Shown: positions 34,651 to 45,274 of the stretch, piece by piece
Numbering within the stretch: position 1 is the stretch's first letter
Layout of the letters: each line of letters begins with the position of its first letter
Assembly: GCF_002119805.1 (NCBI RefSeq)
Contig: NZ_CP021059.1
Location: 372,001 to 436,000 of the forward strand
From: Macrococcoides canis
GTDB lineage: Bacteria; Bacillota; Bacilli; Staphylococcales; Staphylococcaceae
Length of the DNA: 64,000 nt
Reading direction: 5' to 3'
The notes under the pieces: generated by a model
The model's input: the letters and a program-made list of their open reading frames with translations, nothing else
Told to the model about the DNA's origin: nothing
Database searches by the model: none
Program-made: the position numbers and the translations under genes

Positions 34651-35484
34651 ATGAACAGAATTCGTCTGCAAAATAAGTTGAGACAATTTATGGATGAAGA
34701 TATACAGTATGGTGACTTATCTTCTTCTATCTTTGAGCATAATATGAAAGGGAAGATGCATTTTATCGCTAAGGAATCAGGATATTTCTCAGGAAATGAA
34801 GTGATTGTACAAGGGTTTAACATTCTCAGTGAGAGCGATGTTACATTACATAAAAATGATGGGGATATAGTGAAAAGTGGTGAAACAATTGCTGAAATTA
34901 CGGGTAATATTAGAGATTTATTACAAGCAGAACGCACGGTACTGAATATTATTCAGCGTATGAGCGGGATTACGACATTAACGAAACAGTTTATAGACGA
35001 AGTTGCTGCAACGACTACCCGAATTACAGATACACGTAAAACGACGCCAGGACTTGGTATGTTTGAAAAATATGCAGTACAAGCAGCAGGTGCAACGAAT
35101 CATCGAAGAAGCTTAAATGACGGTATTATGTTAAAGGATAATCATATTGCTTATGCCGGCAGTATTTCGCAAGCTGTACAAAAAGCACGTACACTAGCAG
35201 GCCATATGGATAAGATCGAAGTGGAAATAGAAGACGCAGCGATGCTACGAGAAGCGATTGAGTCACAAGTAGATATTATTATGTTTGATAATTGTACACC
35301 TGAATTTATCAAAGAACATATTGAGCTTGTACCAGACACGATCATAACAGAAGCCTCGGGAGGCATTACATTAGACACAGTACGCGCCTACGCTGAAGCA
35401 GGTGTCGATTATATTTCGGTGGGGCAACTATTTCATAGCAGTAAAGGACTTGATATATCAGGGAGGATAAAAGTAGATGATTGA
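34651..35484 (+). CDS. nadC: Nicotinate-nucleotide diphosphorylase (carboxylating)
   Basis: A 277-residue enzyme joining quinolinate with PRPP to give nicotinate mononucleotide. Visible family marks: [52 protein letters not shown], then EVEIED, DIIMFDN and EASGGITLD. The start is 3 bases after nadB, with AGGAGG upstream. Its stop overlaps the nadA start by 8 bases, so translation is coupled. Normal length. Confidence 0.95.
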   Translation: MNRIRLQNKLRQFMDEDIQYGDLSSSIFEHNMKGKMHFIAKESGYFSGNEVIVQGFNILSESDVTLHKNDGDIVKSGETIAEITGNIRDLLQAERTVLNIIQRMSGITTLTKQFIDEVAATTTRITDTRKTTPGLGMFEKYAVQAAGATNHRRSLNDGIMLKDNHIAYAGSISQAVQKARTLAGHMDKIEVEIEDAAMLREAIESQVDIIMFDNCTPEFIKEHIELVPDTIITEASGGITLDTVRAYAEAGVDYISVGQLFHSSKGLDISGRIKVDD

Positions 35485-36568
35485 TTTATTAAAAAACTCT
35501 ATAATACCACAGCGATATTTAGCGATGTCACAACAACAGCTGGAAGACAGAGTGAATGAAATTAAAGCTGAACTAGGAGATAATTTATTTATTCCGGCAC
35601 ATCATTATCAAAAAGATGAAGTCGTACAGTTTGCAGATGCGATTGGTGATTCTCTGGAGCTTGCGAATATATGCAAAGATTCTACCGCAAAATATATTGC
35701 ATTTTGCGGCGTTCACTTTATGGCTGAAACAGCAGATATGCTGACAAATGATGAGCAGATTGTCCTGCTGCCGGATATGAGAGCAGGATGTTCGATGGCT
35801 GATATGGCGAATATTAATCAAGTTGAACGTTGTGATGACATACTGCAGTCCGCATACGGAATTGACTGTCTACCGCTGACGTATGTTAATTCGACTGCAC
35901 ACATTAAAGCGTTTGTCGGCAAGAAAGGTGGCAGCTGTCTGACGAGTGGTAACGCACATAAAGTAGTAAAACATGCACTAGAACAGGACAAAGTCATCCT
36001 ATTTTTGCCGGACCAGCATCTTGGTAGAAATACGGCCTACGATCTCGGTGTTCCGTTAGAAACAATGGCTATATATGATCCTATTTCTGAAACACTGGAA
36101 TTCGAAGGAGAAGTACAGGATATTCGTATCGTGTTATGGAAAGGACATTGCTCAGTACACGAAAAATTTACGATTGAGAACATTAAAAATGTGAGACAGC
36201 AACATCCGGATATGCGTATTATTGTACATCCAGAATGTACATTTGATGTTGTACAGGCAAGCGATGACTCAGGAAGTACAAGAAAGATTTTAGAAGTGAT
36301 TACATCAGCACCAGCAGGGACGAAATGGGCGATTGGTACTGAAATGAACCTTGTGAATCGTATTATCAAAGATAATCCGGACAAAGAAATTATCTCGCTC
36401 AATCCATTTATGTGTGCATGCTTAACGATGAATCGTATCGATTTACCACATTTAGTATGGTGTCTGGATAACATTGTTGAACACCGATTTGACAATCAGA
36501 TTGCTGTAGATAAAGAAACTACGACCTATGCATTAAAAGCCCTCGATCAGATGCTTACTTTACAATAA
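35477..36568 (+). CDS. nadA: Quinolinate synthase
   Basis: A 363-residue [4Fe-4S] enzyme condensing iminoaspartate with dihydroxyacetone phosphate to quinolinate. Opening [23 protein letters not shown], the cluster Cys residues (CGVHFMAE, and Cys in VHPEC and MCACLTMN), and the GSTRKILEV motif are present. It overlaps nadC by 8 bases. The cluster probably gets sulfur through the NifS-like enzyme coded on the other strand. B. subtilis-type length. Confidence 0.95.
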   Translation: MIDLLKNSIIPQRYLAMSQQQLEDRVNEIKAELGDNLFIPAHHYQKDEVVQFADAIGDSLELANICKDSTAKYIAFCGVHFMAETADMLTNDEQIVLLPDMRAGCSMADMANINQVERCDDILQSAYGIDCLPLTYVNSTAHIKAFVGKKGGSCLTSGNAHKVVKHALEQDKVILFLPDQHLGRNTAYDLGVPLETMAIYDPISETLEFEGEVQDIRIVLWKGHCSVHEKFTIENIKNVRQQHPDMRIIVHPECTFDVVQASDDSGSTRKILEVITSAPAGTKWAIGTEMNLVNRIIKDNPDKEIISLNPFMCACLTMNRIDLPHLVWCLDNIVEHRFDNQIAVDKETTTYALKALDQMLTLQ

Positions 36569-36577
36569 ACTATATTT

Positions 36578-36606
36578 TTGTGAAATGCTGAATTATTGCG
36601 TATAAT
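36578..36606 (+). promoter_or_regulatory. SigA promoter of the 141-aa hypothetical gene
   Basis: TTGTGA, 17 bases, TATAAT, 30 bases upstream of the gene. It shows that this gene is not simply part of the nad operon, though no clear terminator follows nadA. Confidence 0.65.
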
Positions 36607-36636
36607 TGATGTAATTCAAATGATGGAGGAATAAGG

Positions 36637-37062
36637 ATGAATAAATGGATTAAAAGAGGTTTAGTTGTCGGTGCAGTTGGTTTTGGTGCCGTTCAATCAG
36701 CAAAATATTTAAAGCAGAATGAACAAGTGAAACAACGTTTGAATGATCTTAAAAATATTAAAGAATATAATGATTTGCGTATTGCACTGATGGAGGTTAT
36801 TGAAGCATTCAATAATCCTAAACCACAATTAGAATCAAAAATTGCAGAAGATGTCCATACAGATAGTAATGCGCAGACACATAATACAACGAATGCACAT
36901 ACACAATCAGAAGAACCTTTAATTGCAGATGCAGTGAAACGTGTACTGGATACAAAGGCTGTTGAAGAGCTTATTGGTGATAAAGCAGATATTGATATGA
37001 TGAAATCATTGATCGATGAAACAAAAGAAGTAGAGAAGCTCGTGCGTAGCTGGTTCAATTAA
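36637..37062 (+). CDS. Hypothetical membrane-anchored protein, 141 aa
   Basis: A short N-terminal hydrophobic segment (about residues 8-22, GLVVGAVGFGAVQSA) after WIKR resembles the start of YtxH-like proteins. Then comes a charged helix (25-65), a Gln/Thr/His/Asn-rich linker (about 70-95), and a helical C-terminal part ending VRSWFN. The ribosome site GGAGG precedes the ATG. No family is recognised. It is followed by the thiC riboswitch region. Confidence 0.6.
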   Translation: MNKWIKRGLVVGAVGFGAVQSAKYLKQNEQVKQRLNDLKNIKEYNDLRIALMEVIEAFNNPKPQLESKIAEDVHTDSNAQTHNTTNAHTQSEEPLIADAVKRVLDTKAVEELIGDKADIDMMKSLIDETKEVEKLVRSWFN

Positions 37063-37065
37063 TAT

Positions 37066-37094
37066 TTGCAAGACGAATGAATCAGTGGTATGGT
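37066..37094 (+). promoter_or_regulatory. thiC promoter
   Basis: TTGCAA, 17 bases, TATGGT, ending some 25 bases before the TPP aptamer. Confidence 0.55.
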
Positions 37095-37116
37095 TTATGT
37101 GTACAACTTAATAAGA

Positions 37117-37207
37117 CGATTGCTAGGGGAGCTCTTATGAGCTGAGAAAGGAATATCCTTGACTCTTTGAACCTGTTTGGTTAGTACCAGCGTAGGGAAG
37201 CGAGCGT
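37117..37207 (+). ncRNA. TPP riboswitch (thi box)
   Basis: The conserved blocks occur in order: GGGGAGC, GCTGAGA (37141-37147), a variable stem, CTTTGAACCTG, and AGTACCAGCGTAGGGAAGC. A closing helix can form between TTGCT (37120) and AGCGA (37199). It controls the thiamine pyrimidine gene thiC downstream. The expression platform is the hairpin at 37242-37271. Confidence 0.93.
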
Positions 37208-37241
37208 GCATATTTATGATGTTTTTTTGTCGTGATTTTTC

Positions 37242-38994
<1,753 letters not shown>

Positions 38995-39031
38995 AATTTG
39001 CTGTGAATCGGAGCGCAGTTTATTCATATAT

Positions 39032-39074
39032 AAAAGCACCACCCTTATGCCAGACCGGGGGTGGTGCTTTATTT
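39032..39074. terminator. Bidirectional terminator between thiC and the DUF402 gene
   Basis: AAAGCACCACCC pairs with GGGTGGTGCTTT around a loop, with A- and T-rich flanks. Confidence 0.85.
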
Positions 39075-39572
39075 TATATAGTCACTAAAATTTTGTACGT
39101 TGAAAGGAAATTTGTCCGCTTCAATATTATTTTTCAGTTCTTGTAAAGAAACGAGTGCGAAATTTGCCAGTTGAAATGGATAGTTGAACTTTGCGCTATT
39201 TTCTAAGAACATATCGTTATTTCTAAGGATCCATTCGTCACTATCTGTTTTCACATAGTCCAGATCTAAGTCTAGATAAACAATGTTTCCATCTGTATCG
39301 CGTTCGCAAGGAGAAGAGATATTACAAAATATTTTAATAGGTTGATAAGCCTTATCTAGGGCGATAGAAACGGAATAACCATGATATTTTGAAAGAAAAT
39401 GAAGTGTTTCATACTGCAATGGAATATCAATATTTCTGATAAAGTGTCGGAGATTTGTCGTTTCATCACAGATGACAAGAAAATATTGATCTGTTTCTTT
39501 TAGCAGAGTACCTTCTACCTCGATATGAGGCCGATGTGGATATTTGTGGGATTTAATCTTTAACTGTTCCAA
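39069..39572 (-). CDS. DUF402 domain protein
   Basis: A 167-residue cytosolic protein. The core YLDLDLDYVKTDSDEWILRNND is the DUF402 mark, in which acidic residues bind divalent metal. Staphylococcal relatives (Ntdp/Sa1684 group) hydrolyse nucleoside tri- and diphosphates, and FomD is another member. The start is one of two adjacent TTG codons after AGGAGG; the inner one (39572) has 7-base spacing. It stands alone. The activity here is inferred only from the fold. Confidence 0.75.
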   Translation of the reverse strand: MEQLKIKSHKYPHRPHIEVEGTLLKETDQYFLVICDETTNLRHFIRNIDIPLQYETLHFLSKYHGYSVSIALDKAYQPIKIFCNISSPCERDTDGNIVYLDLDLDYVKTDSDEWILRNNDMFLENSAKFNYPFQLANFALVSLQELKNNIEADKFPFNVQNFSDYIK

Positions 39573-39758
39573 CAATGAACCTCCTTATCTTATTATGAAG
39601 TACAAATCCAATTATAATACGAATTGTAAGCCTTTGCATAGTGAGAGAGACCATATTTATAAAGTATTTGTGAACATTTACGAAATTTTAAATGAACTGT
39701 AACACGATTTTGATAACCATTTAGTAATATTGATAAAAATCGTGTAAAAGGAGTATGT

Positions 39759-40910
39759 ATGAATAAATTAATTGAAATATTTATTGTTGCTTTAAAGCTG
39801 GGAGTGACAAGTTTTGGAGGTCCAATTGCGCACCTTGGCTACTTTAGAGACGAGTATGTTGTCAGACGAAAATGGTTAAGCGAAAGTCTCTATCAGGATA
39901 TTGTAAGTCTATGCCAAATATTACCGGGTCCAGCATCAAGTCAGGTCGGCATGGCGATTGGATTGTTACGGGGTGGCATTCTTGGAGCAGTTGCAGCATT
40001 TTTAGGATTTACTTTACCTTCTGTAATTGCGTTAATATTCATTGCTTCTTTATTTATACATACTGAAATACCGCTTGGATTTACGAAAGGATTGATGCTC
40101 GTTGCAGTTGCAGTTGTCCTGCATGCACTCATCGGGATGGGAAAGAAGGCGCTGAATGATGTAACGACCGTAGTCATAGCGCTCGTGAGTTTGCTAGTCG
40201 TACTCTTCTTTCCTGTCGCTTGGGCACAGCTCCTTGTTATCATCTTATCTGGTGTAATAGGTATGCTGTTATTTAAAGTTCAGCCATCACATTACGAAAG
40301 GCTGCAGCTGAACATTTCAAAGCGTGTGAGTAACGGTGCGCTATTAATATTATTACTGTTGCTGATTGGTTTACCTCTTATAAGTATGACGACCAGCAAT
40401 GAATGGGTGGTGTTCTTTAATAAATTGTATCAAGCTGGATTGCTTGTATTTGGAGGAGGACATGTCGTACTGCCATTACTACAGAGCGCATTTGTACCGG
40501 ATATGACGTTAGATCGATTTCTAGCAGGTTACGGAGTGACACAGGCGATGCCAGGACCACTATTTACATTTAGCTCATATATCGGAACGGTGATGTTTGG
40601 TGTAATGGGTGGAATAGTAGGGATGATTGCGATATTTCTACCAGCGATGCTGCTTGTCGTGGGCACGTTGCCATATTTTGCAGATATCCGTAGCAATCGA
40701 TATATTGCAAGTGCATTAAAGGGCATCAATGCAGGGGTTATCGGTATACTTGGAGCAGCCTTTATCAATCCGATATTGAAGCACACAATCATAAATCCCC
40801 TGGATGCACTGTTTGCATGTCTGCTGTTTATCATGCTGCAATATGGTAAAGTAGCACCATGGATTGTCGTTACAGCAGGACTGATAATCGGTATTATCTT
40901 TTATAGATAG
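39759..40910 (+). CDS. chrA: ChrA-type chromate transporter
   Basis: A 383-residue membrane protein made of two homologous CHR domains of about 190 residues. The N-terminal half opens with LGVTSFGGPIAHLGYFRDEYV and holds LPGPASSQVG; the second half repeats this as VFGGGHVVLPLLQ and MPGPLFTFSSYIG. Such long-chain proteins export chromate or related oxyanions. ATG with AAGGAG upstream. The following tag-like gene starts 9 bases after its stop, so the two are probably cotranscribed. Confidence 0.9.
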   Translation: MNKLIEIFIVALKLGVTSFGGPIAHLGYFRDEYVVRRKWLSESLYQDIVSLCQILPGPASSQVGMAIGLLRGGILGAVAAFLGFTLPSVIALIFIASLFIHTEIPLGFTKGLMLVAVAVVLHALIGMGKKALNDVTTVVIALVSLLVVLFFPVAWAQLLVIILSGVIGMLLFKVQPSHYERLQLNISKRVSNGALLILLLLLIGLPLISMTTSNEWVVFFNKLYQAGLLVFGGGHVVLPLLQSAFVPDMTLDRFLAGYGVTQAMPGPLFTFSSYIGTVMFGVMGGIVGMIAIFLPAMLLVVGTLPYFADIRSNRYIASALKGINAGVIGILGAAFINPILKHTIINPLDALFACLLFIMLQYGKVAPWIVVTAGLIIGIIFYR

Positions 40911-40919
40911 GAGAATAAT

Positions 40920-41450
40920 ATGAGACATACATGGGCAGATGCACATCCATTACTCACGACATATTATGAAAATGAATGGCAGATTGAATCACACGATGAC
41001 CGTTATTTATTTGAAATGCTTGTACTAGAAGGAATGCAGGCAGGATTATCATGGCTCACGATATTAAAGCGCAGAGAAGCGATGCGTAGTGCCTTAGATA
41101 ACTTTGATTATGCAACCATCGCTGAATATGATGAAGACGACTTTGAACGACTGATGAATGATGAAGGAATGATACGTAATCGATTAAAAGTACGCAGCAT
41201 AATGAGTAATGCACAGGCATTTATGAAAGTAAGAGCGCAGTATGGAACGTTTGACAGCTATATATGGCATTTTACAGATGGAAAGCCGGTTGTGAGTTAC
41301 TTTGAAGATGAAGCGGAGATACCGACAGATAATGCGTTATCTCAACAAATCAGTAAAGATTTAAAGAAACGTGGATTTAAATTTGTAGGTCCTGTTATTA
41401 TATACGGGTATCTCGGTGCAATTGGCATCATTCAGGATAAACTAAAATAA
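40920..41450 (+). CDS. DNA-3-methyladenine glycosylase I family protein lacking the zinc site
   Basis: A 176-residue Tag homologue. The catalytic region LEGMQAGLSWLTILKRREAMR and the core LKKRGFKFVGPVI are conserved. However, the four zinc-snap ligands of E. coli Tag (Cys4, His17, His175, Cys179) are missing: the start reads MRHTWADAHP, the second site is Tyr (TYYENEW) and the C terminus stops at IIQDKLK. The enzyme would excise 3-methyladenine from DNA. It follows chrA by 9 bases with AGGAGA upstream. It may have kept activity without zinc, or changed role. Confidence 0.82.
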   Translation: MRHTWADAHPLLTTYYENEWQIESHDDRYLFEMLVLEGMQAGLSWLTILKRREAMRSALDNFDYATIAEYDEDDFERLMNDEGMIRNRLKVRSIMSNAQAFMKVRAQYGTFDSYIWHFTDGKPVVSYFEDEAEIPTDNALSQQISKDLKKRGFKFVGPVIIYGYLGAIGIIQDKLK

Positions 41451-41497
41451 AAAAGATAAAAAGTGCTGAACGCATTTGTTCAGCACTTTTTATCTTT
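41449..41497. terminator. Bidirectional terminator between tag-like gene and MFS gene
   Basis: A long perfect inverted repeat: AAAAAGATAAAAAGTGCTGA continuing AC, 6-base loop, then GTTCAGCACTTTTTATCTTT. It covers the last codons of the MFS gene. Confidence 0.9.
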
Positions 41498-42617
41498 TTA
41501 TTATATATGCAAGCACAATACAAAGGGCAGCTAAGCATATTGAAACATAAGGTGTGATCGCAACATCGAAGTTATTGATGATGATGCCTCCGATAAGCGC
41601 GCCAAATCCGATACCCGCATTGAGCGCACTCATATTCCATGCCATAATACTACTGGAATCTCCTTTAACTTGTTTAATAATGCCGATTTGAATTGCAGGG
41701 TTTGTACTCCATTCAAATACATTCCAGATGAGCATCACGATAAGCAGCACGGCAAATACAGGTAATGATAATTTAAATAGAAAGATAGACAACGTATAAA
41801 TCGTTAATGCGATCAATAACCATTTTCTGCTGCCTAATTTATCAGCCATTCTGCCACCGAAGCTCGTACCTGCGATACTTCCGAGCCCACAAACGAAGAG
41901 TAGAATCGAAACTTGCTCTAACGTATAGCCTTCGTTTAACATCATCGGACTGATGTACGTGAATACAATATAATTAGAAGCTAATATAAAGAAAGTGATG
42001 CCGATATATTTTGCAGCTTCTTTCGGATAGAGCAGTTTCGAAGATTTATCTTCATCTTCTGAAGCGTTAATTGTGTTAGGAAGCTGAAACATTAAGAGTA
42101 TTGTGGCAATAACACTTACGAGTACAATCATCCAGAAAGTTGCACGCCATCCGAGCATCTCACCAAGCTTTGTCCCTATCGGAACACCGAAGACATTCGC
42201 ACCGCTAAAGCCAATGTAGACAAGGCCGAGCATTTTACCTCGTTCACGCGGGTCGCTTAGGATTACCGTAAGTGCAAGCAATTTCACGACAATGATACTG
42301 GATGCTGCTGAGGCGATAATACGTCCGATGACGATGACCCAGAAAACGTCACCTGCAGCATTGATGATATTGCCGATAATAAAGATGATCATGCTGATTA
42401 AGAGCACCCATTTTGGATTGTAGCGTTCAGTGAGTTTGACAAGAATCGGACCACTTATTGCTACCGTAAATGCATAGATTGTAACAAGCTGGCCAGCAAG
42501 CGCGCGTGAGATATGGAGATCGTCGCTAATCAAAGTGAGAATACCAGAAACGACAAGCTCGACCATGCCGACTACGAACACGCTGAGTATAAATGTAAAG
42601 AGTTTAAATTTTGACAT
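41490..42617 (-). CDS. MFS transporter (sugar-efflux/purine-efflux type, DHA1)
   Basis: A 375-residue protein with 12 spans. The opening FVVGMVELVVSGILTLISDDLHISRA and the loop after span 2 (GPILVKLTERYNPKWVLLISM) resemble AraJ/NepI/YdhP-type exporters. Motif A-like GGRMADKLGSRKW stands between spans 8 and 9. AAAGGATTTATT precedes the ATG. Substrate could be a sugar, nucleoside or drug; not determinable. It is a single gene with a strong shared terminator. Confidence 0.83.
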   Translation of the reverse strand: MSKFKLFTFILSVFVVGMVELVVSGILTLISDDLHISRALAGQLVTIYAFTVAISGPILVKLTERYNPKWVLLISMIIFIIGNIINAAGDVFWVIVIGRIIASAASSIIVVKLLALTVILSDPRERGKMLGLVYIGFSGANVFGVPIGTKLGEMLGWRATFWMIVLVSVIATILLMFQLPNTINASEDEDKSSKLLYPKEAAKYIGITFFILASNYIVFTYISPMMLNEGYTLEQVSILLFVCGLGSIAGTSFGGRMADKLGSRKWLLIALTIYTLSIFLFKLSLPVFAVLLIVMLIWNVFEWSTNPAIQIGIIKQVKGDSSSIMAWNMSALNAGIGFGALIGGIIINNFDVAITPYVSICLAALCIVLAYIIKR

Positions 42618-42792
42618 AATAAATCCTTTCGATGTTTGAATGCATTAAGATTATACCAAGATTTAGTCAATTAAACATGTATGAGGAAATAAATAAAATA
42701 TTCAGATAAAAATAAGATGTTCATTGTCAATTGTTCGAAAAAATTGCATAATAAAGATGAAAAGGGTTTCATAATCGAAAGGAGTGGTCAAG

Positions 42793-43293
42793 ATGATTAG
42801 ACAGATTAATGAAGTTGAATTACAAGATGCAGTTGACCGCATAGCAGAAATTTATTTGACAAACTTTAACGACCGTAGACCGTTAAGGGAACTCAGCAAC
42901 GATATTTTAAAGCTGAGTCAGCATCCAGGATTTAAATGCTTTATTAGTACACAACTCGGAACAATCGATGGATATCTATATGGCTACACGAGTGAACGAG
43001 ATCAGTTTTACAGACAGTTACTGGACCAATTTTTATCACCAGCACAGCAAGGGATGCTTGATGGGGCATTTGAAGTGGTTTCTATCGCTGTTGATAAGCA
43101 TTTTCATAAGAATGGTATCGGTACACAGTTATTAGATGCACTGCCACCAGGAAAGTACTATTTAACGAGCGATGTACATGATATCGGTGCTAATGCCTTC
43201 TATTATAAGAATGACTGGACACTGTTCAAAGGAAATTTGTATTTACATCCAAACATACCACATAAGAATTTGTATTATAAAGAAATTAAATAA
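42793..43293 (+). CDS. GNAT family N-acetyltransferase
   Basis: A 166-residue protein with an acetyl-CoA-binding segment: VVSIAVDKHFHKNGIGTQLLDAL, in which HKNGIG fits the R/QxxGxG pyrophosphate loop, then a later strand and FYYKNDWTLFKG near the end. ATG 42793 with AAAGGAGTGG 8 bases before; the upstream GTG lies within the ribosome site. The substrate is unknown. It stands alone, divergent from the MFS gene and ending in a terminator. Confidence 0.8.
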   Translation: MIRQINEVELQDAVDRIAEIYLTNFNDRRPLRELSNDILKLSQHPGFKCFISTQLGTIDGYLYGYTSERDQFYRQLLDQFLSPAQQGMLDGAFEVVSIAVDKHFHKNGIGTQLLDALPPGKYYLTSDVHDIGANAFYYKNDWTLFKGNLYLHPNIPHKNLYYKEIK

Positions 43294-43311
43294 CAGACTG
43301 AAATATAGACA

Positions 43312-43366
43312 AAAGTCCTTATAGAAGATACGCATGAGTGTAAATTTTATAAGGATTTTTTATTTT
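43312..43366 (+). terminator. Terminator after the GNAT gene
   Basis: AGTCCTTATA pairs with TATAAGGATT around a long loop, followed by TTTTTATTTTT. Confidence 0.7.
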
Positions 43367-43371
43367 TGTAA

Positions 43372-43399
43372 TGACAACGCTTACATGATTGTATATAAT
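43372..43399 (+). promoter_or_regulatory. Promoter with overlapping cre site (CcpA) for the YjiH-like gene
   Basis: TGACAA (43372-43377), 16 bases, TATAAT (43394-43399). The stretch TGACAACGCTTACA at 43372-43385 fits the cre consensus TGWNANCGNTNWCA at every fixed position, so CcpA binding would block the -35 region and repress the transporter in glucose. It gives a leader of about 140 bases. Confidence 0.65.
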
Positions 43400-43548
43400 A
43401 CGATTATGCATATAAATTGAAAAAATATTCAAAAAACTCAGAAATGAAAAAAAGACAAACTGTTGAAAGTTCTGCTTTTCGTATTCATTCTTATATGCTA
43501 AAATGAATAAATATTAATTTTAATGTATAAAAAATGGAGGATATCATC

Positions 43549-44898
43549 ATGCATTATGATAACAAGACATGGAAGATAGGTCAGCTGAAATTTATTATTC
43601 CCAGTCTTATCGGTATATTTTTATTTTTAACGCCACTTAATATCGAAGGAAAGACGAGTTTACCTGTTGCAGTGTTAGCAAAATGGCTGTTATCGATTCT
43701 CGGTAATTTTACACCGACATTAATCTTTATCGTTATAATGCTTTCTACACTATTAACATTTTATTGCAGCTTTATTAATCATCCAAAGACGAGTTACTTT
43801 AAACAGTTATTCCAAGTAAACTGGATCTGGTTTTTGATTCGTCTAATTGGTGCAGTATTCGCAACGATCGTTTATTTTAAAATGAAAGTCCCGTTTATTG
43901 ATACAGAAAATACAGGACAATTAATCTATAGTGGATTATTACCGACATTGATTGCTGTATTTTTCTTTGCAGGACTATTTCTGCCATTTTTAATGGACTA
44001 TGGATTATTAGAATTTCTTGGGCCGATGTTCTCTAAAGTGATGCGACCGCTTTTCACATTACCAGGACGCTCTGCAGTGGATAACTTAGCATCATTTATC
44101 GGAGACGGGACTGTAGGTGTTATGATTACATCTAAACAATATGAAGGGAATTTCTTTACGAGACGTGAAGCGACAGTGATTGCAACAAGCTTCTCCGTTG
44201 TATCGATTACGTTCGCAATCGTTGTATGTGAGCAGATTGGACTGATGAATCACTTCTTCTATTTCTATGGAACTGTTATTGTGTCATGTTTAGTAGCAGC
44301 GATGATTATGCCGCGTATTTGGCCGTTGTCGAAGATTCCGGACCATTATGCTGACGGAACGACTGAAATTAAAGATGAAGCGATTCCAGACAATCATAAC
44401 GTCATCAGCTATGGATATGAAAATGCGACTAAGACCGCAATTAAAGCACCAGGATTTAAAACATTCTGGTATCAAGGATTTAAAACAGTAGGAGATATGT
44501 GGTTTGCGGTATTGCCGGTCGTAATGTGTATCGGTACTGCAGCAACAATTATTGCTGAGTATACACCGTTCTTCCAATGGATCGGAATGCCGTTTGTACC
44601 AGTATTAGAATTACTTCAAATCCCTGATGCAGTTGCAGCATCTCAGACAATATTGATTGGATTTGCAGATATGTTCTTACCTTCAATATTAATTACAGAT
44701 TCTAAATATGAACTCACACGTTTTGTTATCGGTGCGTTAAGTATCTCTCAGCTGATTTATTTATCAGAAGTAGGTGGCGTAATTTTAGGTTCTAAAATTC
44801 CGGTAAGCTTATCTAAGCTCTTTGTCATCTTCTTGATGAGAACAATCATCTGTTTACCGATTATCGTGTTAATGGGACACTTATTATTTAGTATGTAA
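43549..44898 (+). CDS. YjiH family membrane protein with nucleoside-recognition (gate) domain
   Basis: A 449-residue membrane protein of about ten spans. Two halves carry gate-like motifs: LPGRSAVDNLASFIGDGTVGVMITSKQYEGNFFTRREA (here only in part) and later IGFADMFLPSILITDS with YELTRFVIGALSISQLIYLSEVGG. These are the marks of YjiH proteins, related to the nucleoside/spore-maturation SpmA group. The ATG at 43549 follows GGAGG. The cre-like site suggests carbon control. The substrate is not known. Confidence 0.82.
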   Translation: MHYDNKTWKIGQLKFIIPSLIGIFLFLTPLNIEGKTSLPVAVLAKWLLSILGNFTPTLIFIVIMLSTLLTFYCSFINHPKTSYFKQLFQVNWIWFLIRLIGAVFATIVYFKMKVPFIDTENTGQLIYSGLLPTLIAVFFFAGLFLPFLMDYGLLEFLGPMFSKVMRPLFTLPGRSAVDNLASFIGDGTVGVMITSKQYEGNFFTRREATVIATSFSVVSITFAIVVCEQIGLMNHFFYFYGTVIVSCLVAAMIMPRIWPLSKIPDHYADGTTEIKDEAIPDNHNVISYGYENATKTAIKAPGFKTFWYQGFKTVGDMWFAVLPVVMCIGTAATIIAEYTPFFQWIGMPFVPVLELLQIPDAVAASQTILIGFADMFLPSILITDSKYELTRFVIGALSISQLIYLSEVGGVILGSKIPVSLSKLFVIFLMRTIICLPIIVLMGHLLFSM

Positions 44899-44901
44899 AA
44901 A

Positions 44902-45047
44902 GGTCGTGACACGAGGTTTAGACACGAAAAAAATCATGAAAAGGCGGAAGGAAATGGTTTTTGTTTCCATCCGCCTTTTTGATTTTTCGAAGTGTCTGCT
45001 CGTGGAACGCCGTCAATAAAAGGTAGTGACACGAGTGTTTAGACACG
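44902..45047. repeat. Dispersed intergenic element, copy A (about 145 bp)
   Basis: The block starts GGTCGTGACACGAG, has GTTTAGACACG, ATCATGAAAAG, a hairpin (44943-44976, GGCGGA/TCCGCC stem), then GAAGTGTCTGCTCGTGGAAC continuing for 10 more shared bases, and GTGACACGAGTGTTTAGACA. The same block order occurs at 55210-55353 in the opposite orientation. The embedded hairpin with TTTTTGATTTTT acts as terminator for the YjiH-like gene. Further fragments (GACACGAGCGTTTAG) run to 45076. Confidence 0.85.
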
Positions 45048-45086
45048 AACGGTCAGACACGAGCGTTTAGTCACGAGTAAAATCGT

Positions 45087-45264
45087 AAAAAGGTAGAGGG
45101 TGAGACATAAGTCTCAACCCTCTTCTGTTTACAGCTTAAACGGCGGAACAGAAGTTGCCCCTACGACAAAAACCGAACAAAAACTATAAATCAAAGAACG
45201 ATTTATTAGTTTTGTTCGGTTTTTGCTTGTGGCAGAACACTTCTGTCCCAGCCTCTACCTTTTT
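45087..45264. repeat. 178-bp intergenic foldback with inner terminator hairpins
   Basis: The outer arms AAAAAGGTAGAGGGTGAGAC (45087-45106) and the complement of the last 20 bases (AAAAAGGTAGAGGCTGGGAC) match with two differences. Inside, AAAAACCGAACAAAA (45168-45182) pairs with TTTTGTTCGGTTTTT (45210-45224), and GAGGGTGAGAC/GTCTCAACCCTC forms a local stem (45096-45121). It fills the gap before the minus-strand heme oxygenase gene and can end its transcription. Confidence 0.85.
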
Positions 45265-45274
45265 TAATATTTAT

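Noticed and set aside
44902-45264. Insertion sequence remnant
   Set aside because: No transposase fragment or terminal repeats with target duplication could be seen; described as non-coding repeats.
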